31,097 nucleotides of DNA from an uncultured bacterium (GCA_900547585.1 URHD01000014.1:1-31097), one strand, 5' to 3'. Counted from the first letter of the stretch, positions 10,501 to 17,916 are shown. Notes: a model not told the origin generated them from the sequence alone. Translations and numbers: made by a program.

Positions 10501-13500
10501 TATTAAGGGTTGCCGCCCCTTTTTTGTTAAATATTCCGGAACCCGTGAGTTTTCCCGCCAGTGTATCGTTCACTGCGGTAACATATTCAAGGGTGCTGTT
10601 TGCAGCGATTTGCGTAGTGCCGCTGAAGTATTTATCTGTTGTTGTTGTTTTATTAAAGGTTATTTTTCCGGCGTTAATATTTGCTGTTCCGCTGAATCCG
10701 CTCTGATCGCCACTTATTTGGAGGTTTGCGGTGCCTGTTTTATTAAAAGTTCCGCGTCCGCTTATTCTTGAGGGCAGGGTATCATCTATTAGGGTATTAT
10801 AATTGAGGGTTGTGCCTGCGTTTATTATTGTTGAGCCGCCGAAATATCTATCAGTTGTGTTATTTTTATTAAATGTTATTGAGCCGCCGGAAATGGTTGT
10901 TGTTCCGGTAAATCCGCCGTTATTTCCGCTCATGGTAAGCGCTCCGGTTCCGGATTTTATAAAATTTCCGCCTCCATTTATTGTTCCTGTCAGGGTTTCG
11001 CCTGTTGCGAGGGCATATTCAAGCGTTCCTCCATTATTTATAGTGGTTGTTCCTCCGAAGTAAACATCCGAGGCACTATTTTTTCTATGAATTATTTTTC
11101 CTGCGTCGATTATGGTTGTGCCGGTGAAGCCTCCGTGGTTTCCGCTCAAAGTCAGGGTTGCGGAGCCGGTTTTGTTAAATATTCCGGTGCCGGTTATTGT
11201 ATTTGAGAAATTGAGGTCATTTGAGAGGTTAAATTCAAGGATTCCACCTGCGGCAATGTTTGTTGCCCCTCCAAAATAAAGGTCATTTGCCGATGAGCGT
11301 GAATATATGAGGCGTCCTGAGTTTACGTAGGTTGTTCCGGTAAATCCGCTATTATTTGATGTGATTGTAAGCGTTGATGTTCCGGATTTTATAATATTTC
11401 CTGTTCCGCTGACTTTTCCTGCAATGGTTTCGGCTGCGTTTACGCGGTATTCAAGGGTTCCGCCGTTCAGGATTGTATTTCCGCTAAAGTATTTATTTGC
11501 GGCTGTATCTTTTATGAAAAGCAGGGAGCCTTCGCTTATATTTGTTGTTCCGCTGAAAGCGCTGTTATCTCCGGTTATTGTCAGGGTGCCGGAACCATAT
11601 TTATTAAAGGTTCCGTTTTGGGCGAATTTTCCTGACAGGGTGTAGTCTGTTTTTATATCGAAATTAAGTGTGCCGTAAATATTTGTGGTTCCGCCGAAAT
11701 ACTGGTCGGTTCCGGTTCTTGTAAAGGTTATTGCGCCCTGATTTATGTTTGTTGTGCCGGTGAAGCCGCTGTTATTGCCGTTTAATGTCAGAGTCGCACC
11801 GCCGGTTTTATTAAAGGTTCCGCTTCCGCTCAATGTTCCGCTTATTGTATCGTTTGCGGCAAGGTCGTAGGTCAGAGTTGCGTTATTTACTATTTTTCCA
11901 CCCAAAAATGCATCCGAGCTGCTGTTTTTATCAAAATAGACCGTTCCGTCCTGAATAGTCGTTGTTCCGGTGAAAGCACTGTTATTTCCGGTCAATGTGA
12001 GGGTTCCGGTGCCCTGTTTTATGAAAGAGCCGCTTCCATAGAACTTGTTGGAGTGGGTTTCATTGGTTGCAAGGTTAAAAATAAGGGTATTTCCGTTGAC
12101 ATTGGTGCGGCCGCCGAGGTATGAGGAGCCGGTTGAGCTGTTGTATTGGATTGTGCCGCCCTGAATTGTTGTTGTGCCGGTGAAGCCGCTGTTATTTCCG
12201 GTCAAAGTGAGGGTTCCGGTGCCCTGTTTGTAGAAATTTCCGCTTCCGTAGAACTTATTTGAGTGAGATTCGTTTGTAGCAAGGTTGAAAATCAGGGTAT
12301 TTCCGTTGACATTCGTACGCCCGCCAAGATATGAGGAACCGGTTGAGCTGTTGTATTGGATAGTGCCGCCCTGTATTGTTGTTGTTCCGGTGAATCCGCT
12401 GTTATCTCCGGTCAATGTGAGGGTTCCGGTGCCCTGTTTGTAGAAATTTCCGCTTCCATAGAACTTGTTTGAGTGGGTTTCGTTTGTAGCGAGGTTGAAA
12501 ATGAGGTTATTTCCGTTAACATTCGTGCGGCCTCCGAAGTAGGAAGAGCCATTTGAGCTGTTGTATTGGATTGTGCCGCCCTGTATTGTGGTGGTGCCGG
12601 TGAAGCCGTTATTTGTGCCGCTCAAAGTAAGGGTTCCGTTTCCTTGTTTATAGAAGTTGCCGCTTCCATAGAATTTATTATTTGAGATGGATTCGTTGGT
12701 TGAGAGGTTAAATATGAGGGAGTAGCCGTTTACGTTGGTTTGACCGCCGAGGTAGGAGGAGCCGGATGAGCTGTTGTACTGGATTATGCCGCCCTGAATT
12801 GTTGTTGTGCCGGTGAAGCCGCTGTTATTTCCGGTCAATGTGAGGGTTCCGGTGCCCTGTTTGTAGAAATTCCCTGCTCCGTAGAATTTTCCGGAGTAGG
12901 ATTCGTTGGTTGATAGGTTGAAAATGAGGGAATTGCCGTTTACGTTGGTTGTTCCGCCGAAGTAGGATGAGCCGGACGAGCTGTTGTACTGGATTGTTCC
13001 GCCGCCGATGGTTGTAGTGCCCGTGAAGCCGTTATTTACGCCGGATAGGGTTAGGGTGCCGGAGCCATTTTTGGTAAAAGAGCCGGAGCCGGTGAATTTG
13101 TTATTTGCGATTGATTCATTTGCGGTGAGGTTGAAGATTAGGGAGTTTCCGTTGATATTTGTTGAGCCGCCGAAGTATTTATCGTTGGCGGAGGTTTTAT
13201 TAAAGGTTATTGAGCCGCCGTTTATTGTTGTTGAGCCTGAAAAACCGCTGTTATCTCCGGAAATTGAAAGCCCGCCGGAGCCGGATTTTATGAAAGAGCC
13301 GGAGCCTGTTATGAAATTTCCGTAGGACTGGTTATTGGAGAGGTTGAATTCGAGTGTGTTGCCGTTTACGTTGGTTAAGCCGCTGAAATAAGACGAACCG
13401 TTGTAGAGGATTTTTCCTCCGTTTATTGTTGCTATTCCACTGAAACCGCTGTTATTTCCGCTGATTGTCAGGGTGCCCGCGCCGGATTTTATGAAGCTTC

Positions 13501-16500
13501 CGCTTCCGGTTATTGTGCATGGCAGGGTGTCGTTTACGCTGCTGTTATATTCCAGCGCTGCACCGCTGCTGATTGAGGTTGTTCCGCCGAAATAGCCGTC
13601 ATAATCGGACGAAGTTCTTGTAAACAGGATTTTTCCGCCTTCAATATAGACATTTCCATCGTAGGCGCTTATAGTTTGTGGATTGTTACTATATCGGGCA
13701 TTCAAATGCAATGTACCGCCATCCTGCTTGTATATAGCTACGGACGAGCTCGCAGCGGTACTGGGATGGTAATACATTATACCCTGATTCAGATATATAT
13801 CCCGTGAGCCTTTGAAATAAATTTTCTGATTAACGTTAGAATTTACTAAATAAATGCCAATATTTTCGTGATTGCCTGTATGGTTAAAAGAAACATCTTT
13901 GTTTTGAGCAGTAATTGTAGTTGTTCCGTTGAAAATTGCCAAATCGCCTTCTGTATTGCCAGAAAAGAGGCAATCTGTAAAAGAGCTTGTAGAATTAGAA
14001 ACGCCTACTGCATATGTTCCGCTGTTAGAAGAAAAAGAAGTGTTAGTTACAGTCAATGTAGATTGGTTACTAGAACTACCGGTCAATGTGCCTATATATA
14101 TAGCGCCGCCCAGAGATTCAGCATAGTTATTTTCGAAAGAACTGTCTGAAATAGTAACATTACAGTTATATCCGGCTATCACACCGGCACTCGGGCTATC
14201 AGAGGCTGCATCATATGATTTGTTATTTGTGAATTTTGAATTGGTTATATTTAGTGTTCCGCCGTCTTTAAGGTCTACAACATTACCACTATCATGCATT
14301 ACTGCACCGTTCCAGCTGGAAACGTTGTTAATGTTGAGGGTTTGACCGCTATTGACGACAACACCGGAATTTCCATTGGCATTTACAGCATTACCGTTGC
14401 CGTTTACCGTAACAACAGCGCCGTAGCCTCCGCCCATGGAGCCGATAGATTCCTCAACTTCTTCATTTTCTGCCATGTCGTAGATGCGGGTGAGCGGGGA
14501 AGTGTCGTTGACGGTCTTTTTCAGGCTGTTGCTGTCGTTTGTGAAAGTGAGCAGGCCGGTAGTGTTGTCGTAGGTGATTACGTAGGTATTTTCTACCGCC
14601 GAAGCGTAGGTAATGTTTATGGTATTTGACAACTGCATGTACGGAGCAAAAATCGAATTTATAAGAGTTGTTGTTGTTTCCTTTTCTTTGCCGTCCGAGA
14701 GAATATGGATGTTATCTACAGTTACATGTGGAGATGTATTGCCCTGTTTTTCGCCAAAGATTATTTCATCACTAACTGAATTAGCAAGGTCAGCATCAAT
14801 GGACAAATTTGAGTCAGAAACAAGCACACCACAGTCAACTGCCAGAGTATCAATGCCGCCATTTTGAAGGTTCAGACGGCCGCCTCGAAACGCCATTTCA
14901 TAAATACGGCCGTTAGTAGTAACCGGAGCGCTGAAATGCAACTCCCCTAATTCAAGATTGAACCTTGTTTTAGTATACTGAGAGTAAGGATTGGCAATAA
15001 CCAGCTGACCTCCTGCCAGAATATTAACATATTCGACATCATTAACACCTGCACTCTTATAACCGGAATTCAGAACAACTTTTGAGCTAACATTAATGGT
15101 TCCTGAATTATATATATCATTAGAACCATAGACATCTTTATTTCCACTAAAAGTTGTATCGGCACTAAAAGTCAATGTGCCTGAATTATAAATAGCTCCG
15201 CCATTGCCTGTGCTTTCGTTACCGCTAAATGAACTATTTGATATTTCAAGACTGCCCAGGTTATAAATTGCACCGCCACTAAAAGCTTTATTGCCTGAGA
15301 AAGTCGAATCATCAATGCTTGCAGTTGTATTCAGATGTAAAGCTCCGCCATTGCTGGTAGCCGAGTTCCCGTTAAATATAGAGCTGAGAATATTTAGTGA
15401 TGCAGTTCCAGTATTTGAAGTCGCAGAAATAGCTCCGCCGTATCCATATTGGCCGGTCGCTATATTGTTTGAAAATTCACTGTTTTTAACATAAGAAATG
15501 CCGGTATAATCATCTAAATTAATAGCACCGCCCCAAGCACTTGCGTTCATAGCTTCTGCGGTGTTGCTCAGAAAAGAAGATGATTCTATATCCGCAAATC
15601 CTGAATAAACATGAATAGCACCGCCCGTGGCTTTGTGGCTACTGGATGCAGACACTGCAATGTTGTCATAAAATGTTGTATAACTAACTACGAGCTCGCC
15701 ATGTTCGCTGTCAATTGCACCTCCCTGAGCGTTGTAAGGTTCACCATAAGCCAGATTTGCTCTAAAATAGCTGCCTGTTACGCTTATAGTTGAATCCAGC
15801 ATAGCTTTTATTGCACCACCGCTGGAAGAGCTGGTTTGTGTTCCGGTATAAATCGAACGGTTTCCTAAAAAATTAGAATTATTAATAGTTACATAAGTAC
15901 TGTTTACTGCATAAATAGCCCCGCCGCCCGCAGAACGACCCTGTTGGTCGCGTTTTATGGAGCGGTTGTTGATGAAGTTGGAAGAAGAAACATAAAGATT
16001 TGCATTGGATGCGCCAATCGCACCGCCATATGGAGTACCACTGTTTGATTGAATTGTGTTGTTTACAAAAGAATTAGAAACAGAAAAAGAGGAGTCTTTT
16101 AAACATAAAGCCGCCCCAAGCGCCACTGAAACGCCATTAACCGTAACATCACCGTTATCGGAGGTATATGACATATTATAATAATCATTAGTAAGGGAAA
16201 CTGATGTAGCATGGCTAGATGTCGAATTAGTTCCGAGGTTGACAACAAAATCTGTGCCACCCTGCAATACACAGGGCCCGTAAGAATCGGAATTATAGCC
16301 GAAATTGAGCACCTGCACTGCTTTAGTGCCATATATAGTGTTATTAATCTTTTGAGAAGAGTTGCTGTCGCCTGCAGAAGTTGCGGCATAGGCAGAAATT
16401 CCGGAATCACTCAGGGCAGAATAAGCTGCAGCCGTGACAGGGCTGGCGGAAGCAAGGGAATAGGTTTTAAAAGTCTGCTGATTTGTTGATTCTGTAAATT

Positions 16501-16849
16501 TTTCCGAATTTTCGGCTTGAACAGCCTCATCTTTCGTTTCAGAGGAGATTTGTGTCGGATTTGTCCGCAAATCCGACACCGAATTAGTGGCTAATTCGCC
16601 CAGAGTCAGCCCTTTGTCTTCTTCTGCATTTGCAGAAAGTGCAGGCGGACGCCCGGATTCTTGGGAATTGTCAGAAACTGATTCTAAATAAGCGTCTTCA
16701 ACCTCAAAAACACCCGCATCATTCAAATTTAAATCAATTTGCTCAGGCGATGCCGTCTGAGCAGCCTGTGAATTTGCACACGCCGGAGCCGCCCCCATCA
16801 AAATCGAGGCAATAAAAAATATTAGTGTTTTTTTGTCGCTTGCTTTCAT
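1529..16849 (-). CDS. giant autotransporter adhesin with PATR and Pmp-like beta-helix repeats
   Basis: About 5,106 aa, a type V secreted surface protein. I chose the ATG at 16849 (MKASDKKTLIFFIASILM, cleavage probably after PACA), with a weak AAGAG upstream; a GTG at 16867 would add six residues in front of the signal peptide. Order: signal peptide; low-complexity linker (to about residue 170); beta-helix rich in GGAI and FxxN motifs like chlamydial Pmp proteins; about 19 PATR-type units of about 70 residues (consensus SGNNSGFTGTTTI, about 13700-9600); two copies of a roughly 1,080-residue super-module, each a spacer, GGAI helix and 8-9 PATR units; a junction; and a C-terminal barrel of about 250-300 residues (about 1529-2400) ending in FGLRWSI, consistent with an autotransporter beta-domain. 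The frame is intact over 15.3 kb. Likely role is adhesion or aggregation in the gut, which is inference. No partner or processing protease is adjacent. Confidence 0.9.
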   Translation of the reverse strand: MKASDKKTLIFFIASILMGAAPACANSQAAQTASPEQIDLNLNDAGVFEVEDAYLESVSDNSQESGRPPALSANAEEDKGLTLGELATNSVSDLRTNPTQISSETKDEAVQAENSEKFTESTNQQTFKTYSLASASPVTAAAYSALSDSGISAYAATSAGDSNSSQKINNTIYGTKAVQVLNFGYNSDSYGPCVLQGGTDFVVNLGTNSTSSHATSVSLTNDYYNMSYTSDNGDVTVNGVSVALGAALCLKDSSFSVSNSFVNNTIQSNSGTPYGGAIGASNANLYVSSSNFINNRSIKRDQQGRSAGGGAIYAVNSTYVTINNSNFLGNRSIYTGTQTSSSSGGAIKAMLDSTISVTGSYFRANLAYGEPYNAQGGAIDSEHGELVVSYTTFYDNIAVSASSSHKATGGAIHVYSGFADIESSSFLSNTAEAMNASAWGGAINLDDYTGISYVKNSEFSNNIATGQYGYGGAISATSNTGTASLNILSSIFNGNSATSNGGALHLNTTASIDDSTFSGNKAFSGGAIYNLGSLEISNSSFSGNESTGNGGAIYNSGTLTFSADTTFSGNKDVYGSNDIYNSGTINVSSKVVLNSGYKSAGVNDVEYVNILAGGQLVIANPYSQYTKTRFNLELGELHFSAPVTTNGRIYEMAFRGGRLNLQNGGIDTLAVDCGVLVSDSNLSIDADLANSVSDEIIFGEKQGNTSPHVTVDNIHILSDGKEKETTTTLINSIFAPYMQLSNTINITYASAVENTYVITYDNTTGLLTFTNDSNSLKKTVNDTSPLTRIYDMAENEEVEESIGSMGGGYGAVVTVNGNGNAVNANGNSGVVVNSGQTLNINNVSSWNGAVMHDSGNVVDLKDGGTLNITNSKFTNNKSYDAASDSPSAGVIAGYNCNVTISDSSFENNYAESLGGAIYIGTLTGSSSNQSTLTVTNTSFSSNSGTYAVGVSNSTSSFTDCLFSGNTEGDLAIFNGTTTITAQNKDVSFNHTGNHENIGIYLVNSNVNQKIYFKGSRDIYLNQGIMYYHPSTAASSSVAIYKQDGGTLHLNARYSNNPQTISAYDGNVYIEGGKILFTRTSSDYDGYFGGTTSISSGAALEYNSSVNDTLPCTITGSGSFIKSGAGTLTISGNNSGFSGIATINGGKILYNGSSYFSGLTNVNGNTLEFNLSNNQSYGNFITGSGSFIKSGSGGLSISGDNSGFSGSTTINGGSITFNKTSANDKYFGGSTNINGNSLIFNLTANESIANNKFTGSGSFTKNGSGTLTLSGVNNGFTGTTTIGGGTIQYNSSSGSSYFGGTTNVNGNSLIFNLSTNESYSGKFYGAGNFYKQGTGTLTLTGNNSGFTGTTTIQGGIIQYNSSSGSSYLGGQTNVNGYSLIFNLSTNESISNNKFYGSGNFYKQGNGTLTLSGTNNGFTGTTTIQGGTIQYNSSNGSSYFGGRTNVNGNNLIFNLATNETHSNKFYGSGNFYKQGTGTLTLTGDNSGFTGTTTIQGGTIQYNSSTGSSYLGGRTNVNGNTLIFNLATNESHSNKFYGSGNFYKQGTGTLTLTGNNSGFTGTTTIQGGTIQYNSSTGSSYLGGRTNVNGNTLIFNLATNETHSNKFYGSGSFIKQGTGTLTLTGNNSAFTGTTTIQDGTVYFDKNSSSDAFLGGKIVNNATLTYDLAANDTISGTLSGSGTFNKTGGATLTLNGNNSGFTGTTNINQGAITFTRTGTDQYFGGTTNIYGTLNFDIKTDYTLSGKFAQNGTFNKYGSGTLTITGDNSAFSGTTNISEGSLLFIKDTAANKYFSGNTILNGGTLEYRVNAAETIAGKVSGTGNIIKSGTSTLTITSNNSGFTGTTYVNSGRLIYSRSSANDLYFGGATNIAAGGILEFNLSNDLNFSNTITGTGIFNKTGSATLTLSGNHGGFTGTTIIDAGKIIHRKNSASDVYFGGTTTINNGGTLEYALATGETLTGTINGGGNFIKSGTGALTMSGNNGGFTGTTTISGGSITFNKNNTTDRYFGGSTIINAGTTLNYNTLIDDTLPSRISGRGTFNKTGTANLQISGDQSGFSGTANINAGKITFNKTTTTDKYFSGTTQIAANSTLEYVTAVNDTLAGKLTGSGIFNKKGAATLNMSGDNRNFTGTTIIDAGSILFSKNSTSDYYFGGKTTINSAGILEFNLAQNENFSAILNGNGTFKKTGNATLTIGGDNSAFSGKTVIDGGKIVFEKTGTTKYFGGTTTINAGGELQYITTQNDTIAGTITGNGTLRKDGNATLTFSGNNSGFTGTTYLDGGITAFEKTASNSWLGGKTVIGNNATLNYTTTLDDTINGTIEGTGKFNKSGNATLLMSGNNSAFSGTAEILNGKVAFTNNNTSDAYFGGNTIVNANTTLEFVNNADGELEANLSGSGTFNKKGAQTLEILGNQSNFTGIVNITEGKMSFTTAADKSFFSASEINISGANNTSSLDYTYTNSGIFDRLVNLKGNAQIDLNAASNSSVTLNNLITTTGNNNITNFNNGTFVFQTDYNSYGATGTGNKLTFTDTTAKLDTTIKGFGSTNLNAEFSNSTLDMRNDNGTANAHGIGDAVFNKLTLTGNNTLYVDMDLKNHPDQHDPSGEKPQSDRLVIGAGSSGEIDLKGIAVTVDGRWAYEEVQIIDGEGVTIKDFAPYLTATSTNYIYEITKSDKNGYVIVSTVDYEDDPTKNPETLKVMHQSVSNRAFSVNANNPHYMVLSNLGKMGTGEFYVSGISNTTSIIDANNLWSLFNADSTDGENRELELSSLNVQNAVINVLSGRLNGSALYLNGEKSLVKTNTTVFNNNSAFSGGAIYNNGGELTLLTTELTNNSARIDGGAVYLNEGKSKIENSTLVNNTASSNAGAVYNKSSDAEITSSLLSANSAKNGGAVYNENELSITDTRFDGNSATASGGAVYNAGTLNIIASETGKTLFYNNKAAHGGDIYNDNGIINFSGKGTTEIESGIAGNGQINKIDSGTLTLRGENNDFEGKVQINDGKILFDKLTKDDSYLGGDTEIAENGTLEYNLTTEENHVGTNKISGTGVFKKTGDANFNVSGQNDAFKGEFNIQKGAVNYSQSTDGTYFGGNTSINALAVLNYTNSAEDNIKELSGAGTFNKNGIGTAILTGNNNGFIGITNLNEGTLKYTKTKTEEHFIKGKINVAENTTLELNLNKAETIGANIYGTGIIRKTGADIWTLGGNNSGFTGKTVIDEGRVDFEKTADTVYLGGTTTINENGTLKYITTENDVIEGTINGSGNFLKTGTATLTLSGKNDVFSGHTTIDAGKIDYQQSYGGSYFASSNEIRSGATLDFTNYLTDNINTLSSSGTLNKYGSGTLNLTKNNADFTGIINLNEGKITYNKTTDEDKFITGTFNVNENTELNLNIETEDTLDATIKGTGVITKTGSSTLTVSGKNKDFTGLFDIKTEKVIYNQSENGSYFGGATNINYGTTLVFKNSTDDYIKDVKSSGTINLNNPAQTVYGSFVKEGTGTLYLSGDNSEYTGTVTINEGTLVYDDLNNKFFASQEIDIEGIKNSVAKLEYTKNDEKAVWDTHVNLSGNANLTVKGTGNGQNTIIVNQPPKTSGNNNETVFTEGTFEFNNSFKEYGNNSTNTKITFDDMTFELSDAINDFGQSNLNSVFNNSVINTKNDKLDTLTFGDLTLTGTNTWHIDLDLKNNPDQHLPGPDPEADKIIAETGSGVITLGAIKIIEDGRWKLKEIQLVDAGNVIIADFAKYTQFTSNGYEYDISKSENNEGSIIISTTDYNPGEETLKKAHKFEGDRGFNVNNSASTTENGIYVVLSNLETMGAGRFDVSGLDKTQNTITGNHEWALFNADSTDGKDRILNIYDLTISDAITDVNCGRKDGAAVYLKGEQSSANIQNTIFNNNKSDEKGGAIYNENATATLTNVNFNENSAKNGGALGNSGKTDIAGAAFDKNTAANDAGAILNSGEMTIENAVFTENTAQNNGGAIHNSKNLTLTDVNFKNNMAITGKGGAIYNSGTITINATENRLVEFENNTANAEGSDIHNENGIINFAGKGAVSIKSGITGNGEINKNESGTLLLGGKNHNYTGQTNINDGILYFEKTTDTTYLGGTTTINENGTLIYETTENDTINGTVNGNGTLKKYGTNTLTLSGDNSDFTGHAHLFEGSTSFTKTETSSYLGGKTTIHENAQLEYITNIDDTVNGTIDGNGYIKKSGDATLIFTGDNSNFTGLTTIDAGKLLFDKNSESDIQLAGNTLVNSGGTLEFDLEVDDIINGTVFGEGNFIKSGDATLTLTGNNSGFEGTTTIKTGTIAFEKTTSNTYLGGNTIIEKDGTLEYKTTQNDLVNGTISGSGTIQKYGENTLIFSGDNSRFTGQTNIHEGTIYFEKNENTAYLGGKTTINENGTLIYNTTTADTINGTVNGSGTFIKTGDDTLTLTGTNNAFSGAAYIEKGTVKYEQSTNGSYISGSTYIANTAKLELNNQQNDKLQNISGLGIINKNGDGTFVLDGVNKDFWGTLNINKGEISYQQSENGSYINGLTNIEESGSLRINISNDESLTYFTGKGSIIKEGTATAIITGNNSSFTGTTTIDAGKILFNRKYANDEYFHDKTTINESGELHFNLEANYLLNSKLYGTGQFTKTGSGTLYLNGWNQNFKGTVNLNEGAITLLAGASMFAMDKFNMSANTFFDTRNGILDNINVHNITVSGDRANLGIDIDINNQKGDYFSADSFSGEGKLVIDHISIIDDAFRNSNTINIINPKNNFAQNVMLDPALSTLEGKIYRYDTSYNPATGNLTLTSAGGNNYKSFSPSILSSNIGALVGGYLMQLNSYDEAFANMDMLMLMPRAQREAIFLKNKIAANDAIIAFSPALIPEENKGAWYRTSTAMEKVPLKNGPKVNNIMYNSYFGIDSPIKTLKHGISATYTAYAGYTGSHQTYDGVSLYQNGITAGTTAAFYYNNFFSAITANGGAIMTDASGIWGTDHPFMVTAGIASKSGYNWETLDGRVIIQPNLQVSYTFVNLFEYTNKAGVNLQTKPLNSLQIIPGIKIIANLPSGWMPYMGVNVITNIMNETNFKANDVMLPEMSVRPFVSYGVGVQKRWGERFTGFVQTMIRSGGREGLSFSFGLRWSI
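2950..6295 (-). repeat. adhesin super-module, copy 2 (C-terminal)
   Basis: This stretch repeats, at the protein level, the arrangement of 6300-9540. Anchors are DLKNNPDQHLPG (near 5822-5865) against DLKNHPDQHDPSG (near 9059-9105), LFNADSTDGKDR against LFNADSTDGENR, and NENGIINFAGKG against NDNGIINFSGKG, each about 3.24 kb apart. The copies are well diverged, so the duplication is old. Boundaries are approximate. Confidence 0.6.
6300..9540 (-). repeat. adhesin super-module, copy 1
   Basis: This is the first copy of the roughly 1,080-residue unit: a spacer domain around DGRWAYEEVQIIDGEG and MVLSNLGKMGTGEF, a GGAIYN/GGAVYN helix, then PATR units. Corresponding phrases in copy 2 are DGRWKLKEIQLVDAGN and VVLSNLETMGAGRF. 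Boundaries are approximate. Confidence 0.6.
11930..13035 (-). repeat. near-identical 210-bp tandem repeats inside the adhesin gene
   Basis: The string GGGTTCCGGTGCCCTGTTT (or a close variant) recurs at 12001, 12211, 12421, 12631 and 12844, a spacing of 210, 210, 210 and 213 bp. Each unit encodes 70-71 residues of a PATR repeat (GSGNFYKQGTGTLTLTGNNS, then GFTGTTTIQGGTIQYNSS, then SYLGGRTNVNGN). These five or so units are far more alike at DNA level than any others in the gene, so they were recently amplified or homogenised. Confidence 0.85.
16552..16597 (-). other. two adjacent perfect hairpins in the 5' coding part of the adhesin gene
   Basis: GTGTCGGATTTG (16552-16563) and CAAATCCGACAC (16568-16579) form a perfect 12-bp stem with a 4-base loop. 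GAATTAG (16581-16587) and CTAATTC (16591-16597) form a 7-bp stem with a 3-base loop. Both lie in the linker after the signal peptide (about residues 91-106). No T-run follows in the gene's direction, so this is not a simple terminator. Confidence 0.6.
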
Positions 16850-16895
16850 AAAAACAGCTCTTAACACCAGAATTTGTAATACTTCACCTATATTT

Positions 16896-16901
16896 ATAAT
16901 A
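16896..16901 (-). promoter_or_regulatory. possible -10 box of the adhesin gene
   Basis: The minus strand reads TATTAT followed by AAATATA, 46 nt upstream of the chosen ATG. No convincing -35 is seen. The rest of 16868-17142 is AT-rich, holds no gene I can support, and must contain the adhesin's regulatory region. Confidence 0.25.
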
Positions 16902-17142
16902 CCCGATTTTCAGATTTTTAAACGTCATTTATTCGGAGGATTTAATTTTGTTACATTTTTTTACAATTTGCACAATATACGTACTTTTCATGCAGGAAAA
17001 GCCAATTATAACTTCATTTTTCAATGGTTTGCAAATTTGTTATTTTGAAAGATATGTCAAGCCGGTTTTTACAACTTTTACAAAATTAACATTAAAATTC
17101 CGAATAGCTGTCACACTGAATTTTAGCATTTTTCAGAAGATT

Positions 17143-17916
17143 TTAGGACAAAAAACGTTTTTCCAGCGTTTCAATTCTGGTTTTGTCCAAAATCGAGAGG
17201 GAATTTTTATTTTTCAACCAGAGCAGCTCAAATTCCAACGCTTTTTGTATTCCTTGCTCCGCATGTGGTGTCATAAGGGCATTCGGAGCATTGAAAATGA
17301 TTTTTCTTGTTTCAAATCCGCTCAGGTGGGTAGTTTGGAGCTTTTTAAAAAAAGGAAGAGAAAGTGCGGTGACATTTCCGCCCACAATCAGCTCTTTGCC
17401 CGCCGCAAGAGTTTTTCGGGCAACCTTTTCTGCCGCCTCAAACACAAAATCCGAATCTGTGCCGGATTTTGCCAAAATAGAAGCAGCATAGTCACTTCGC
17501 CCGAAAACCACGCCGTTTAGAGCCTCAAAAAGAGGTGATGAGGCGATTTCATCAAAATTTTGAACCCCCGTACCGGTTTCAAGGTTTATATAAAGTTTTT
17601 TCCGGGAAAAATCAGAGGGTGGAAAGATTAATTGTGCGGTATTTACGAATTTTTCCATAGCGTATCTGGATTCAATCATCGGAGCGACAATATTATCAAC
17701 GTCGAGTTTTTGAGCCTCGGAAAAATCCCTGACGGGCGCACATCCGCCCAATTTCAGGGTAAACTCCAATCCTGCGTTATGCGCAAGCTCTCTGAGCGAG
17801 GAGATTTGTGCAAAAGAAAGCTCCTCTGACTCAAATTCAGTCTTCACAGCCTTTACGCAGTAGTTTTTTTTCAATTCGGCAAGCAAATCTGCCATTTTTT
17901 TTTCGAGCTCGTTCAT
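17143..17916 (-). CDS. HpcH/HpaI-type aldolase / citrate lyase family protein
   Basis: This is 257 aa from the ATG at 17916, chosen because AAGGG lies 6 nt upstream. An in-frame extension back to 18033 is Ala/Lys/Gln-rich, passes through a dispersed short repeat and lacks family similarity. The fold signature is a TIM barrel of the class II pyruvate or oxaloacetate aldolase type. LKLGGCAPVRDF is followed by VDNIVAPMIES (about 73-83), INLETGTG (110-117, Glu113 likely metal ligand) and GVVFGRSDYAAS (135-146, Asp142 likely second metal ligand); the Glu-to-Asp spacing is close to that of HpaI. Members cleave or form C-C bonds with pyruvate-like enolates. The substrate is unknown. It is last in the minus-strand run after folC and yhcH-like, separated from the latter by 158 bp. 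Confidence 0.7.
   Translation of the reverse strand: MNELEKKMADLLAELKKNYCVKAVKTEFESEELSFAQISSLRELAHNAGLEFTLKLGGCAPVRDFSEAQKLDVDNIVAPMIESRYAMEKFVNTAQLIFPPSDFSRKKLYINLETGTGVQNFDEIASSPLFEALNGVVFGRSDYAASILAKSGTDSDFVFEAAEKVARKTLAAGKELIVGGNVTALSLPFFKKLQTTHLSGFETRKIIFNAPNALMTPHAEQGIQKALEFELLWLKNKNSLSILDKTRIETLEKRFLS

Noticed and set aside
11930..13035. Regular 210-bp periodicity resembling an array
   Set aside because: Units are adjacent and in frame with no unique spacers, so this is a protein repeat and not a CRISPR array.
1723..16489. Many plus-strand open frames of 60-192 codons opposite the adhesin gene
   Set aside because: They arise from the repeated Gly/Thr/Asn/Ser-rich codons of the adhesin read backwards; they are low-complexity, Cys/Phe/Arg-biased, lack ribosome sites and recur in step with the repeats.
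16775..16800. Possible lipoprotein signal (APAC) in the adhesin leader
   Set aside because: The -3 residue is Ala and not Leu, and an AXA site follows at once, so ordinary signal peptidase I cleavage fits better.
16850..16867. GTG start adding six residues to the adhesin
   Set aside because: It puts a non-typical sequence in front of a standard signal peptide and has no ribosome binding site.
17446..17470. 8-bp inverted repeat AAAATCCG/CGGATTTT inside the aldolase gene
   Set aside because: It is coding sequence with common words for this genome; no sign of function such as a T-run or promoter context.
16948..17520. Plus-strand open frame of 190 codons
   Set aside because: It is mostly antisense to the aldolase gene and shows no protein-like pattern or ribosome site.
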